Below are positions 49,438 to 57,018 of a stretch of DNA of 61,618 nt, in pieces. The first letter of the stretch is position 1, and every line of letters starts with the position of its first letter. The notes under the pieces were generated by a model. The model searched no databases. It was not told where the DNA came from and saw nothing but the letters and a program-made list of their open reading frames with translations. The position numbers were made by a program, and so were the translations under genes. This stretch comes from a virus, in IMG/VR virus record IMGVR_UViG_3300017692_000002, positions 1-61,618 of that record; one strand, given 5' to 3'.

Positions 49438-50685
49438 TCAGCAGAGTGCATAGTTGCTTTCACGGATCTTGTCACCAAGATTGTCAATGAACTTGTCAAA
49501 CTTGAATGGAGTGCCCGTGATCTGAGTGATCAGGTCGTCCAGCAGATTGCTATCCGCCAGATCAGCCATGATTTCCTTGTAGTGATAGCGAACCCAGTTG
49601 ATGTTGTTCGCATGAGCCTTGAACTCATCATGAATAGTGACGAGTTCGAATGGCTTGTGCTGCAGCATGGATTGCATGATCGAAGCCAGCTTCTCCAGAT
49701 GCTTATCAGACAACTGAGCCACATTCACTCCATTCAGATAGGGTGCAATCACCACATCAGCAACCGTAGAACGGTTGTATTGTTGAATGTAGTAGCTGAC
49801 CTTCTCATCAATGGTTTGAACAGCTTGATCAGTGCCCATAATACGAGCACGAATCTCGCTTTGCACCACAGCATATGCATTCATGATCATTTTCAGATCA
49901 TAGTTGCAACGACGATGCATGGTTCTCAGCACATAACCATCGACCGAATGCACCACATTGGCTGCATTGCTCAGACCCTTCTCCTGTCCTTCATTCTCAT
50001 AGAACTCATAAGTGAATGTGCTGTGGTCCAGTTCATCCACTTCCAAGCGCACTTGACGCTTGTTCATCACCTTCACCTTGGCATCGTAGCCATCAGGCAG
50101 CTTCCATTCATGGCTTAGTGCCCATGCTTGCCAGCTTTCCAGAAGAATCTGCAGCAGTTCCCATGCTCCAGGTGCTACTTCATGCACAGCCTGATAGAAA
50201 GCATTCAGTTCAGGCGTACCTTCACCAAACAGCTTCTTCGGCTCTGCCTTGGAGCCATAGAGCACCGTCATGACAGCCTGCTTGGCGTCATCACGCTTCA
50301 CGGCAGCCAGTCCACCCAGGAGCCTGCGCATGGCATCTGTGACCTCCGTATAGGCGTCTGCACGCTTATTCGGATCCACCATGCCAGTAGCCCTGGCACC
50401 GCTCTCACAGCCCGTCAGAACGCTCATAACCTGCATTCCCGAGCATGCACCATCCACACCCACCAAATGGCCTGTAGGGAGCTTCTGTTGGGCTTTACGG
50501 ATGGCTCCGACAGCCTTCACATACAGCGGACGATCCTTCAGCTTGACGCCTGCACTGAAGGATTCCAGCACATCAATGTTGTCTCGACCCCATTGAATGC
50601 GATCTTCGAACTCTTTCTTGTCCAAGCCATAGGCATTGGCAGCATCAATCAGCAAATACTCAAAGCCAGTGTAAGTCTTGAACAT
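49438..50685 (-). CDS. RNA polymerase subunit RNAP2 (N4 gp16-like)
   Basis: A 415-residue protein carrying the catalytic palm and fingers of a T7-type RNA polymerase. Motif A VGVDGACSGMQ (D78), motif B with R131, K135, Y143 and G144 (AVMTVLYGS), and motif C TIHDEF (D353). With RNAP1 it forms the heterodimeric polymerase for middle genes. Unlike the vRNAP it keeps Tyr at the sugar-sensing site. A GAA-loop hairpin lies 35 bases upstream of the ATG, and AGGAG is the ribosome site. Confidence 0.92.
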   Translation of the reverse strand: MFKTYTGFEYLLIDAANAYGLDKKEFEDRIQWGRDNIDVLESFSAGVKLKDRPLYVKAVGAIRKAQQKLPTGHLVGVDGACSGMQVMSVLTGCESGARATGMVDPNKRADAYTEVTDAMRRLLGGLAAVKRDDAKQAVMTVLYGSKAEPKKLFGEGTPELNAFYQAVHEVAPGAWELLQILLESWQAWALSHEWKLPDGYDAKVKVMNKRQVRLEVDELDHSTFTYEFYENEGQEKGLSNAANVVHSVDGYVLRTMHRRCNYDLKMIMNAYAVVQSEIRARIMGTDQAVQTIDEKVSYYIQQYNRSTVADVVIAPYLNGVNVAQLSDKHLEKLASIMQSMLQHKPFELVTIHDEFKAHANNINWVRYHYKEIMADLADSNLLDDLITQITGTPFKFDKFIDNLGDKIRESNYALC

Positions 50686-50719
50686 ATTGTTCTCCTATTA
50701 AGTTAATGATCCAGGGAAA

Positions 50720-50730
50720 GGCGGAACGCC
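50720..50730 (-). promoter_or_regulatory. vRNAP-type early promoter of RNAP2
   Basis: A hairpin GGCG-GAA-CGCC on the template (plus) strand, 35 bases upstream of the RNAP2 start, with loop size and purine centre as in N4 early promoters. Expected transcription start is about 11 bases left of the loop. Confidence 0.65.
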
Positions 50731-50734
50731 GTGG

Positions 50735-50935
50735 TTACTTCAACAACAGATAAGCCATGAGAACAGCAGGAGGGACTAGTTCGTTTTCTTCTCCAAAAGG
50801 TATGTAGACAGGATCTTCATTTACCCAATGCCACCAGTCACCGTCATATTCCCAGTAGTCTGGGTATGTATTCATGGCTTCATCAGCAGCTATGTCTAGA
50901 TACTCTCCACTTTCTAGAAATATGAAGTATTTCAT
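50735..50935 (-). CDS. Array protein 16 (short paralog family)
   Basis: A 66-residue member of the tandem family. It keeps the aromatic core (NTYPDYWEYDGDWWHWVNED) and a C-terminal VPPAVLMAYLLLK, a diverged form of the family's FPxxFRMALLLLG ending. Coupled to member 15 by an ATGA overlap. Last member before the RNAP2 promoter. Function unknown. Confidence 0.65.
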   Translation of the reverse strand: MKYFIFLESGEYLDIAADEAMNTYPDYWEYDGDWWHWVNEDPVYIPFGEENELVPPAVLMAYLLLK

Positions 50936-51123
50936 GTTTCTTTCAAGATAAGAGCAGCCATCTTCACAGCAGCAGGTATTTCTGAGTCATAGATATACAC
51001 TAGATTACCTTCTTTATTAAGGAAGTAGAACCTAGTGGAATCGACACAGAAATAGCAATCTCTGTACCATCCTTGATCATCAGGTTGTGCCATGGAACCA
51101 TCAGCATTGATCCATAGAGTCAT
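50932..51123 (-). CDS. Array protein 15
   Basis: A 63-residue diverged family member; ends EIPAAVKMAALILKET. ATGA overlap with both neighbours. Function unknown. Confidence 0.65.
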   Translation of the reverse strand: MTLWINADGSMAQPDDQGWYRDCYFCVDSTRFYFLNKEGNLVYIYDSEIPAAVKMAALILKET

Positions 51124-51404
51124 GATCGTTCATGTATCAATGAGGCCATCAATACTGTGCTGTTAGGTCTGAAGATGAACTTTGAATAGCCATTTGAATC
51201 CACTTTCCACCAAAATTCCAGCATTGCATGGATATAGCAATTAGTTAACAGGGTATCTTGCAGTTTATCTGGGATCTCTATGACAGAACCATCAAATCCA
51301 TAAACAACATTGGGTGTTCCAAATATTCTTAGAACTGTGTGTTTTTCATGATTATCTGGATCAGTATCGTCAATAGGAAGATCTATGTATCGTTCATCGT
51401 GCAT
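51120..51404 (-). CDS. Array protein 14
   Basis: A 94-residue diverged member; the C-terminal helix is FRPNSTVLMASLIHERS and lacks the usual Pro-x-x-F. It has a longer acidic N-terminus. ATGA overlap with member 15. Function unknown. Confidence 0.62.
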   Translation of the reverse strand: MHDERYIDLPIDDTDPDNHEKHTVLRIFGTPNVVYGFDGSVIEIPDKLQDTLLTNCYIHAMLEFWWKVDSNGYSKFIFRPNSTVLMASLIHERS

Positions 51405-51413
51405 ATATACCTT

Positions 51414-51656
51414 TCATCCATTGATATAGTATTTAGGCGTCAGTATTAGTGCAGCCACACGAACAAGTTCAGGAATATTATTTTCATCTTGTATTGACAA
51501 ATCATTGTTATCTTCAGGGAGCCAATACCATATAGTTACTTCTTTTCTTCTTATTCTGCAATAACAGTTCAACATTCTTCCTGTATTATCTTCTACGGCT
51601 TCTGTACCATCCTTATTGATGTGAATAACATCGAATGACATAACATCACCTGACAA
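51414..51656 (-). CDS. Array protein 13
   Basis: An 80-residue member. Core VTIWYWLPEDN, C-terminal NIPELVRVAALILTPK with a short extension. Overlaps member 12 by 11 bases. Function unknown. Confidence 0.65.
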   Translation of the reverse strand: MSGDVMSFDVIHINKDGTEAVEDNTGRMLNCYCRIRRKEVTIWYWLPEDNNDLSIQDENNIPELVRVAALILTPKYYING

Positions 51657-51882
51657 TCATCATTGCTATGCGGATAGCCCTGGGAATGTTGTCATCCTTC
51701 ATGTTGTAGGCTTTACCATTCTTCCTGATCCACTTCCATTGCTGGTTTCCTGCTACATCCACTGTGTATTCGTAGCATTCAATCAGTGGATCCACATTGA
51801 CCTGAAGCAATGTGCCATCTCTCTTGAAGTAGTAGCACTGAACACTTTGCCATTGAGGCAGCTTTGAGTAGTTAATCTTCAT
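51646..51882 (-). CDS. Array protein 12
   Basis: A 78-residue member: CYYFKRDGTLLQVNVDPLIE, then QWKWIRKNGKAY and the ending NIPRAIRIAMMIVR. The N-terminal strand with xxDG resembles member 11. Function unknown. Confidence 0.65.
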   Translation of the reverse strand: MKINYSKLPQWQSVQCYYFKRDGTLLQVNVDPLIECYEYTVDVAGNQQWKWIRKNGKAYNMKDDNIPRAIRIAMMIVR

Positions 51883-52090
51883 CTAATTCTCCAGTTATAA
51901 GTAAAGCCATTTGAATGGGTTGAGGGAGATCACTCTCATTTATAAGAACTACACTCGTGTTTTTCTTGTACACCCATTCTTTGAAGATGTTTCGGTAGTA
52001 AACATCATTCAAATCACTAGTTTGCCAAGAAGAGACAGTAGATGTTCCATCTGGATTCCAATACTGTCGTTTTTGATATTTCCATGTCAT
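51872..52090 (-). CDS. Array protein 11
   Basis: A 72-residue member: QYWNPDGTSTVSSWQTSDL, KEWVYKKN and the ending DLPQPIQMALLITGELDED. It keeps MALL at the family position. Function unknown. Confidence 0.66.
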   Translation of the reverse strand: MTWKYQKRQYWNPDGTSTVSSWQTSDLNDVYYRNIFKEWVYKKNTSVVLINESDLPQPIQMALLITGELDED

Positions 52091-52094
52091 ATAT

Positions 52095-52313
52095 TTACCC
52101 CATGATTAAGACCATCATTTGAAGTTCTTTAGGAACATCTTCTAAGTCAAGCTGACAGAGGTTGTTCCTTGTCCATGTAAACCAGCTTCCAGAGGAAGGA
52201 GTTCTATCCCTGTAGAACAAATAGCACCCATCAGGAAGACTTGGAAAGCGTAGATATTGAAGATCTATTTCTTCATAGAGCAGTCCTGCATAGAAGATGG
52301 TGCATTCCTTCAT
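52095..52313 (-). CDS. Array protein 10
   Basis: A 72-residue member from the ATG at 52313, just after the stop of the broken copy. Ends DVPKELQMMVLIMG. N-terminal IFYAGLLYEEIDLQYLRFP fits the family's first strands. Function unknown. Confidence 0.65.
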   Translation of the reverse strand: MKECTIFYAGLLYEEIDLQYLRFPSLPDGCYLFYRDRTPSSGSWFTWTRNNLCQLDLEDVPKELQMMVLIMG

Positions 52314-52314
52314 G

Positions 52315-52590
52315 TTATTCCTTTGGTTTGACACCCATGAGCATCATCTTCATCTTGAAATAGCCAAGATCTTCATCAGGAATGTTTGCATCTCTGATCC
52401 ATTTGAGTCTTTCAGTTAGTTGTTGATGAAACCAACGACCCCTTTCGGGACTTACCTTTGATTCTTTTATCTAATCATAGATATAGCATGCCTTCTCAGG
52501 CATTCCATGCCCTTCAGCAACAGTGAAGAGTTCCTTGGTTTCAGGATCCATACACACGAATCTTGTGTTTGGCGTGACGTCAATCATCAT
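52315..52590 (-). pseudogene. Array copy 9, interrupted by in-frame TAG
   Basis: The reading frame of 92 codons starts with ATGA overlap to member 8, encodes VTPNTRFVCMDPETKELF, meets TAG at codon 40 (52471-52473) and continues open in the same frame through WIRDANIPDEDLGYFKMKMM to LMGVKPKE and TAA. Everything except the one codon is intact, so it is a very recent pseudogene, a suppressed/read-through gene, or two short proteins. Confidence 0.7.
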
Positions 52591-52850
52591 TGAATCCCCA
52601 TGATTAATAGAGCCATTCGAAAGTCAGATGGAAATTGTTCGAAAGGAATGGATTTCCACCCACCTACATAGTCCCCTTCTTTATGTGGCAATGTTTCCAT
52701 CATTCCATAACGAAGTTCAGAGGAATCATCTGAAGTATCTAGGAGATACTTGTTTCTAAGATGGGTAGGAAATACATTTCCCCAAGTAGTCTCAACTACC
52801 TGACCGTTATCCCAAATGTATATAGGATATCTATCATATATGTCTCTCAT
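52587..52850 (-). CDS. Array protein 8
   Basis: An 87-residue core-type member: YIWDNGQVVETTWG, LRYGMMETLP, GGWKSIPFEQFPSDFRMALLIMGIQ in parts. All three family blocks are present. ATGA overlap downstream. Function unknown. Confidence 0.75.
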   Translation of the reverse strand: MRDIYDRYPIYIWDNGQVVETTWGNVFPTHLRNKYLLDTSDDSSELRYGMMETLPHKEGDYVGGWKSIPFEQFPSDFRMALLIMGIQ

Positions 52851-53164
52851 TTAACCCCCAGTAGCATTAAAGCCATTCGAAAACCAGCAGGAAACTGATA
52901 CATTGGAATATGTACCCAGTAAGAATGAGGATCCAATTCACTAAGCTCATCAGCATCCAACTGTTTTCTATATTCAGGATGCTTGAATACATACATTCCT
53001 TCTGTCCAGCCAGAAGTCCTTTTATGAGCCATTCCTGCGTCATAGCAGAAACAATCCACGACAGGATCTGTTTTCTTGATCTCTGCAGATGCATCATCTC
53101 CGCATTGATATGCAAACTCATGCATCTGATCATCTTTCCAGTAATACAAGATACCGTTGATCAT
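52847..53164 (-). CDS. Array protein 7 (longest member)
   Basis: A 105-residue member: YYWKDDQMHEFAYQ, CFCYDAGMA, YWVHIPMYQFPAGFRMALM. An insertion of about 15 residues lies in the middle block. ATGA and TAATG couplings on its two sides. Function unknown. Confidence 0.75.
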   Translation of the reverse strand: MINGILYYWKDDQMHEFAYQCGDDASAEIKKTDPVVDCFCYDAGMAHKRTSGWTEGMYVFKHPEYRKQLDADELSELDPHSYWVHIPMYQFPAGFRMALMLLGVK

Positions 53165-53403
53165 TATTGAACTCCTAAGATAAGTAATGCCATTCTGAAA
53201 TCTACTGGAAAGTTTTCCAGTGGAACGTGCATCCAGTATCTATTAGCAGTTGGATAGAAGATTCCATACCTATTAGAAGTCTTCTCACAGTTTGCATCAA
53301 CACAATACAGTGATCGAATGCTTTGAACATGGTCTAAGTCCCTTTCGACTTCTTCTACTTGGTTGTTTCTCCAAACATAGAATATGTTTCTGGTTTCAAT
53401 CAT
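53164..53403 (-). CDS. Array protein 6
   Basis: A 79-residue core-type member: FYVWRNNQVEEVERDL, LYCVDANCEKTSNRYGIFY, YWMHVPLENFPVDFRMALL, then ILGVQ. Function unknown. Confidence 0.76.
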   Translation of the reverse strand: MIETRNIFYVWRNNQVEEVERDLDHVQSIRSLYCVDANCEKTSNRYGIFYPTANRYWMHVPLENFPVDFRMALLILGVQ

Positions 53404-53666
53404 GTGATTCCTAACAACAAAAGTGCCATTCTGAAATCATGAGGAAAGTCCTCAAAAGGCACACTGACCCACTTATTTTGAACATCCTCTTGTTGATGCT
53501 TGGCTTCGTAAACACCGTATCTTGATAAGTGTCCTTGTTCAAAAAAGTTATCAATACAAAAACAATTTAGGTATTGATTGTCGTTTTCAAGAAAGTCTTC
53601 CCAACTTACATCCACAACTTGAGAGTCTTTCCAGAAGTATTGGTTAGTTTCATTGTTGTCTCTCAT
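53400..53666 (-). CDS. Array protein 5
   Basis: An 88-residue core-type member: YFWKDSQVVDVSWEDF, CFCIDNFFEQGHLSRYGVYE, VPFEDFPHDFRMALLLLGIT. ATGA overlaps on both sides. Function unknown. Confidence 0.76.
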   Translation of the reverse strand: MRDNNETNQYFWKDSQVVDVSWEDFLENDNQYLNCFCIDNFFEQGHLSRYGVYEAKHQQEDVQNKWVSVPFEDFPHDFRMALLLLGIT

Positions 53667-53923
53667 GTGATTCCTAACAGTAGTAAAGACATGCGGAACT
53701 CAGCAGGGAACTGTTCAAATGGAACATGTTTCCAACCAAGTTCAAAACGCCCATTTATATAGTCCATCTCCTTAAACATTCCATAACGTTCATCAGGAGC
53801 TTGTCGGCCTATATCCACCATGAGATGGTCTCCCCATTTATTTCGTGTGGCATCAGATACAAAGATCTTGCAAGTCAGTTCAACAACTTGGTTGTTCTTC
53901 CACATATATCCATAGATCATCAT
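53663..53923 (-). CDS. Array protein 4
   Basis: An 86-residue core-type member: YMWKNNQVVELTCKIF, LMVDIGRQAPDERYGMFKE, VPFEQFPAEFRMSLLLLGIT. ATGA overlaps on both sides. Function unknown. Confidence 0.76.
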   Translation of the reverse strand: MMIYGYMWKNNQVVELTCKIFVSDATRNKWGDHLMVDIGRQAPDERYGMFKEMDYINGRFELGWKHVPFEQFPAEFRMSLLLLGIT

Positions 53924-54153
53924 TGCACTCCCATCAATAAAAGAGACATTCTGAACTCTGGTGATAATTGTTCAAATGGAATGTGAACCCATTCAATGAT
54001 TGGTCCAGTTTGTTCATATATTCCATACCTGTATTCAGCAAGAGTAACCGCGGTATCAACACATTGCATGTTGAATCTTTCAGGGCCAATTATCTGATCT
54101 ACTTCAATGACTTGGCTTCCATCCCAGTAATAGGACATTGGATGTAATTTCAT
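53920..54153 (-). CDS. Array protein 3
   Basis: A 77-residue core-type member: YYWDGSQVIEVDQI, MQCVDTAVTLAEYRYGIYE, WVHIPFEQLSPEFRMSLLL, then MGVQ. Function unknown. Confidence 0.76.
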   Translation of the reverse strand: MKLHPMSYYWDGSQVIEVDQIIGPERFNMQCVDTAVTLAEYRYGIYEQTGPIIEWVHIPFEQLSPEFRMSLLLMGVQ

Positions 54154-54353
54154 TCGTCGGTTCCTAAAAATAACAGTGCTAGTTGGAAGTCTTTAGGGAA
54201 GTCTTCCAAAGGTACATGGTTCCATACAGCATTTTCTTTCCAGAACCCATACCTCCCCTCAGGATCTTCAAATGCAAGATCAACATAAGGTGTTGTATCT
54301 GGCAATGCAATTGTTTTATGCATTCTTCCTTCAAGCCAATAAAGATATCTCAT
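54150..54353 (-). CDS. Array protein 2
   Basis: A 67-residue compact member: YWLEGRMHKTIALPD, EDPEGRYGFWKE, VPLEDFPKDFQLALLFLGT. ATGA overlaps on both sides. Function unknown. Confidence 0.75.
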   Translation of the reverse strand: MRYLYWLEGRMHKTIALPDTTPYVDLAFEDPEGRYGFWKENAVWNHVPLEDFPKDFQLALLFLGTDE

Positions 54354-54577
54354 GTGATCCCCAAAATAAGAAGTGCCATTCGAAACTCCACAGGGAAGTC
54401 ATCGAATGGCACATGAGTCCAACCGCCTTCTGTCTTCCAGTTTCCATATCTCATATCTGGCCGCTTGAAGCCAAGATCTATGACAAACAGGCCCTTGATA
54501 GCTTCATGAACATCCTCTGTTTCAACAGCTTGTTCACCATCCCAATAGATGTATTCACCTTCATCAGATTGGTTCAC
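54350..54577 (-). CDS. Array protein 1
   Basis: A 75-residue core-type member directly downstream of RNAP1 (overlap of stop and start): YIYWDGEQAVETEDV, FVIDLGFKRPDMRYGNWK, VPFDDFPVEFRMALLILGIT. Translational coupling to RNAP1 suggests co-expression with the polymerase. Function unknown. Confidence 0.77.
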   Translation of the reverse strand: MNQSDEGEYIYWDGEQAVETEDVHEAIKGLFVIDLGFKRPDMRYGNWKTEGGWTHVPFDDFPVEFRMALLILGIT

Positions 54578-55479
54578 GGCACACCATCCACGATCTCTTC
54601 ATTAGCCAGTTCCAGCATGGCTTTCTTGAAGCCAGTACCTTGCGTGGTGATGTGATAGCCTGAAGCGTAGATACGGCCTCTCTTGTCGTTCTTGTGAGTC
54701 AGATAGAACTTGTTGCCTTGCTCCACCATTAGCATGTAGAACTCATAGCTTTGACGCTTGAAGTTAATCCAGTTCTGATGCTGCTCAGGTGTTTCAAACT
54801 CGAATGTAGGTTCCTCTTCGAAGCTAGATACGAAATCCGTATCAATCCGCAGAGCTACCTTGTTCATCTTGTTCAGAACATCCAAACAGATGTCTCCATC
54901 ATGATGATTCCCAGATCCAAGGATCAATGAATCATTGTGAGTGAGGTATCCACTGGAATAGTTGTGAGTCAGTTCCAATGGTTCACACACCATCGGAGGC
55001 AGATACTCACTGTTCCTGATGAATTCGAGCAAGTTCTCAGGCATATACAGCCTTGAAATCACCATCAAGCTGGCTTGCTTGGACACCTTGTTAATGTCGA
55101 ATGCATCGGTATCGCACAGCACAGCGAGCATTTCAGCCACCGTAAGGATGGCTGCAACCCGATCATTGAACCCCAGCCTGCTTGCAAGCTTGGCAGTCAC
55201 CGAGGTAAACAACTCAGCCCGCTGCACATAGGCAATACCCACGAAAATGTCAGTCACCAATTCCTTGATGTCCAACACCTTCAACTGAGACACACGCTCA
55301 TTCTTCGAAGCGTAGTACTCAGAGCCCATGTATTCCTCAATCAACTCCACACCATGGAGAACCTTTTCCATGTTCTCTTCATTGGTTTCAATCGCATGGC
55401 GAATCTTCACGTCAATGTGCTTCCTGTTGAAGCGCATTTCGTTCATCTCTTGCATAGCAATCTGCTTGATCGTGTCCAT
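54574..55479 (-). CDS. RNA polymerase subunit RNAP1 (N4 gp15-like)
   Basis: A 301-residue N-terminal part of a split T7-type polymerase. The helical N-terminal region leads to the TxxGR-type motif at about residues 264-271 (NDKRGRIYASG), preceded by KFYLTHK. It pairs with RNAP2 to transcribe middle genes. It starts after AAGGAG, 36 bases downstream of a GAA-loop hairpin promoter. The next gene is the first of the paralog array, overlapping its stop. Confidence 0.9.
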   Translation of the reverse strand: MDTIKQIAMQEMNEMRFNRKHIDVKIRHAIETNEENMEKVLHGVELIEEYMGSEYYASKNERVSQLKVLDIKELVTDIFVGIAYVQRAELFTSVTAKLASRLGFNDRVAAILTVAEMLAVLCDTDAFDINKVSKQASLMVISRLYMPENLLEFIRNSEYLPPMVCEPLELTHNYSSGYLTHNDSLILGSGNHHDGDICLDVLNKMNKVALRIDTDFVSSFEEEPTFEFETPEQHQNWINFKRQSYEFYMLMVEQGNKFYLTHKNDKRGRIYASGYHITTQGTGFKKAMLELANEEIVDGVP

Positions 55480-55514
55480 GTTGGACTCCTTGTAAAGTTA
55501 ATACACCACAGACA

Positions 55515-55525
55515 GTGCGAAGCAC
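55515..55525 (-). promoter_or_regulatory. vRNAP-type early promoter of RNAP1
   Basis: Hairpin GTGC-GAA-GCAC on the template (plus) strand. The same 11-base core occurs at 56875 and 58649 and a one-base variant at 58129, with flanks of the type ccacagAcaGTGC or ccacgGATaGTGC. Placement 36 bases before the RNAP1 start fits an N4-type early promoter. Confidence 0.7.
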
Positions 55526-55532
55526 GTTTATC

Positions 55533-55754
55533 TCAAGAAAAGATCAATAAAGCCATCCTTGCCCACCTAGGAACTTCTTCATCTGTAATGGCATACAAGT
55601 TATTGCCCATTGTTTTATTTACTATGAACCATTGATGAGATGGTCCTACTTCTCCATATAGATAGCTGCCTACTGGATAATAGGATGGATCTTTATCTGT
55701 AGGTATTTCTTCATACTCGCCTTCAGCTATGAAAGCCAATCGTTTATTAGCCAT
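55533..55754 (-). CDS. Array-family protein upstream of RNAP1 (B)
   Basis: A 73-residue diverged family member: PVGSYLYGEVGPSHQWFIV and the ending EVPRWARMALLIFS. It lies on the other side of the RNAP1 promoter from the main array. Function unknown. Confidence 0.65.
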   Translation of the reverse strand: MANKRLAFIAEGEYEEIPTDKDPSYYPVGSYLYGEVGPSHQWFIVNKTMGNNLYAITDEEVPRWARMALLIFS

Positions 55755-55757
55755 AGA

Positions 55758-55979
55758 TCACTTCAATAACAACATAGTCATTTGAATCCATTGAGGAACA
55801 TTTTCAGACTTAACAGTTCTTACCCAAGCATGTGCATCTTGAATCAAGAACCATTCATCTACCCCCATACTTTCATATCTTCTATAGATATAAGTACCAA
55901 AAGGGAGATTTTTTGGGTTCTCTAGCTTTTTCACCTCATAATGTGTCTGATCAGGTAGAAATATGATTATCTTGCTCAT
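55758..55979 (-). CDS. Array-family protein upstream of RNAP1 (A)
   Basis: A 73-residue diverged member, clearly closest to B: PFGTYIYRRYESMGVDEWFLI and NVPQWIQMTMLLLK. Three-base gap to B. Function unknown. Confidence 0.65.
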   Translation of the reverse strand: MSKIIIFLPDQTHYEVKKLENPKNLPFGTYIYRRYESMGVDEWFLIQDAHAWVRTVKSENVPQWIQMTMLLLK

Positions 55980-56169
55980 ATATCAACTCAATTCCATGTT
56001 TGTTGATCAGATCGACACTATAGATATCAGTGTCGATGACCTTACCACCTGGATACCTGAGTACCCACAGTCCCCAATACTCAGGATCTTCATCATCTCT
56101 GGAGATAGTGAAGCCTTCAGTATTGATGAACTGTTCTTTACTGGTTTGTTTAAATTGTTTGCTTGCCAT
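55951..56169 (-). CDS. Small hypothetical early protein
   Basis: A 72-residue protein from the ATG at 56169; central GLWVLRYPGGKVIDTDIY. It overlaps both neighbours. Lacks the array C-terminal motif. Function unknown. Confidence 0.6.
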   Translation of the reverse strand: MASKQFKQTSKEQFINTEGFTISRDDEDPEYWGLWVLRYPGGKVIDTDIYSVDLINKHGIELIYEQDNHIST

Positions 56170-56356
56170 CTTTAGTTCCAAAAGCTTTCTTCATAAGTTC
56201 TTTCAGTTTCTTCTGGCTGTCTGCACAACCTGTGCAGTAAGGATGGCTGGCATAGCTGCCATAGTTGCCAATCAATGCACCGCATTGAAGACAATCGTCG
56301 TTGTACACATGGTTCTTTCCATATGAACGAATGAACTGAGATCTGCGTAACGTCAT
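56150..56356 (-). CDS. Small zinc-ribbon early protein
   Basis: A 68-residue basic protein with CLQCGALIG ... YCTGCADSQ, a two-CxxC zinc ribbon, and a Lys-rich helical tail. A hairpin promoter candidate (56399) lies 43 bases upstream. Early zinc ribbons in phages may bind host polymerase or nucleic acid, but nothing here shows that. Confidence 0.65.
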   Translation of the reverse strand: MTLRRSQFIRSYGKNHVYNDDCLQCGALIGNYGSYASHPYCTGCADSQKKLKELMKKAFGTKDGKQTI

Positions 56357-56398
56357 GTCTGTCTATCTCTTTCTTTGCTTAGAAGGACTGGTTTATAG

Positions 56399-56418
56399 AA
56401 GCGCACGGATGTGCGCTT
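56399..56418 (-). promoter_or_regulatory. Hairpin promoter candidate
   Basis: An 8-bp perfect stem AAGCGCAC/GTGCGCTT with loop GGAT on the plus strand, no T-run, upstream of the zinc-ribbon gene. The four-base loop differs from the GAA set. Confidence 0.4.
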
Positions 56419-56463
56419 GAGTTTTGCTGTCTTTGCTAATGACTGCCTTATCCACTTGGGCAT

Positions 56464-56498
56464 AAAAAAACCTGCACACACCCGAAGGTATGTGCAGG
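56464..56498 (-). terminator. Strong rho-independent terminator
   Basis: A 12- to 13-bp stem (CCTGCACACACC/GGTATGTGCAGG with G-T pair) and seven T on the minus strand, after the 56517 gene. It separates two early transcription units. Confidence 0.92.
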
Positions 56499-56516
56499 CA
56501 TTCATCCAACCCCAAC

Positions 56517-56810
56517 TCAGTCCATGTCGAACTCAGCAGCCTCGCCGGTGGCAGGTGCATTGAATTCCACGATCAGCTTCGCAGCCAACGTTTCCACATT
56601 GGCAGGATCAGCCTTCAGCCATTCCACGAGCTTCTTCTGACGCTCATTGCTGTCCACCAGCGCCAGGTAACCCAGCTTGATCTTCGCACCCGAACGATCC
56701 TTGAGATAGAAGTTCAGGTAGCCCGAACCCTTCTCATAGCCAGCGGTATTGCCAGCAGCACCCTTGCCAGCGTTCGATTGAGCAGCAGCATTTCCAACAT
56801 TACGAGCCAT
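56517..56810 (-). CDS. Conserved small early phage protein
   Basis: A 97-residue protein: Ala/Gly/Asn-rich N-terminus, then GYLNFYLKDRSGAKIKLGYL, SNERQKKLVEWLKADPANVE and an acidic C-terminus. This pattern is widespread in phage early regions without known function. The ATG at 56810 fits the AAGAGG ribosome site better than an upstream GTG. Confidence 0.72.
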   Translation of the reverse strand: MARNVGNAAAQSNAGKGAAGNTAGYEKGSGYLNFYLKDRSGAKIKLGYLALVDSNERQKKLVEWLKADPANVETLAAKLIVEFNAPATGEAAEFDMD

Positions 56811-56874
56811 TTGATTCACCTCTTAAATAAGAACATATAAATAAGACACACCACCATTGATGCATCCACGGATA

Positions 56875-56885
56875 GTGCGAAGCAC
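56875..56885 (-). promoter_or_regulatory. vRNAP-type early promoter
   Basis: Hairpin GTGC-GAA-GCAC on the plus strand, flanked by ccacggata and ggtatt, 65 bases upstream of the 56517-56810 gene. Same core as the RNAP1 promoter. Confidence 0.65.
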
Positions 56886-56898
56886 GGTATTCGGTATT

Positions 56899-57018
56899 TC
56901 AACCTCTCCAAGCCATCATCACGCCTGTTGCTACTGCACAGACGATCACACCCAATGCAGGCCAACGCTCAGGGAACTGAGACATGTAGCCTTTGAATCT
57001 GCGATACAGATCAGTCAT
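56899..57018 (-). CDS. Tiny membrane protein
   Basis: A 39-residue ORF, basic N-terminus (MTDLYRRFKGYMSQFPERWP) and one transmembrane helix (ALGVIVCAVATGVMMAW). ATGA overlap with the upstream gene. It ends just before the promoter at 56875. Function unknown. Confidence 0.6.
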   Translation of the reverse strand: MTDLYRRFKGYMSQFPERWPALGVIVCAVATGVMMAWRG

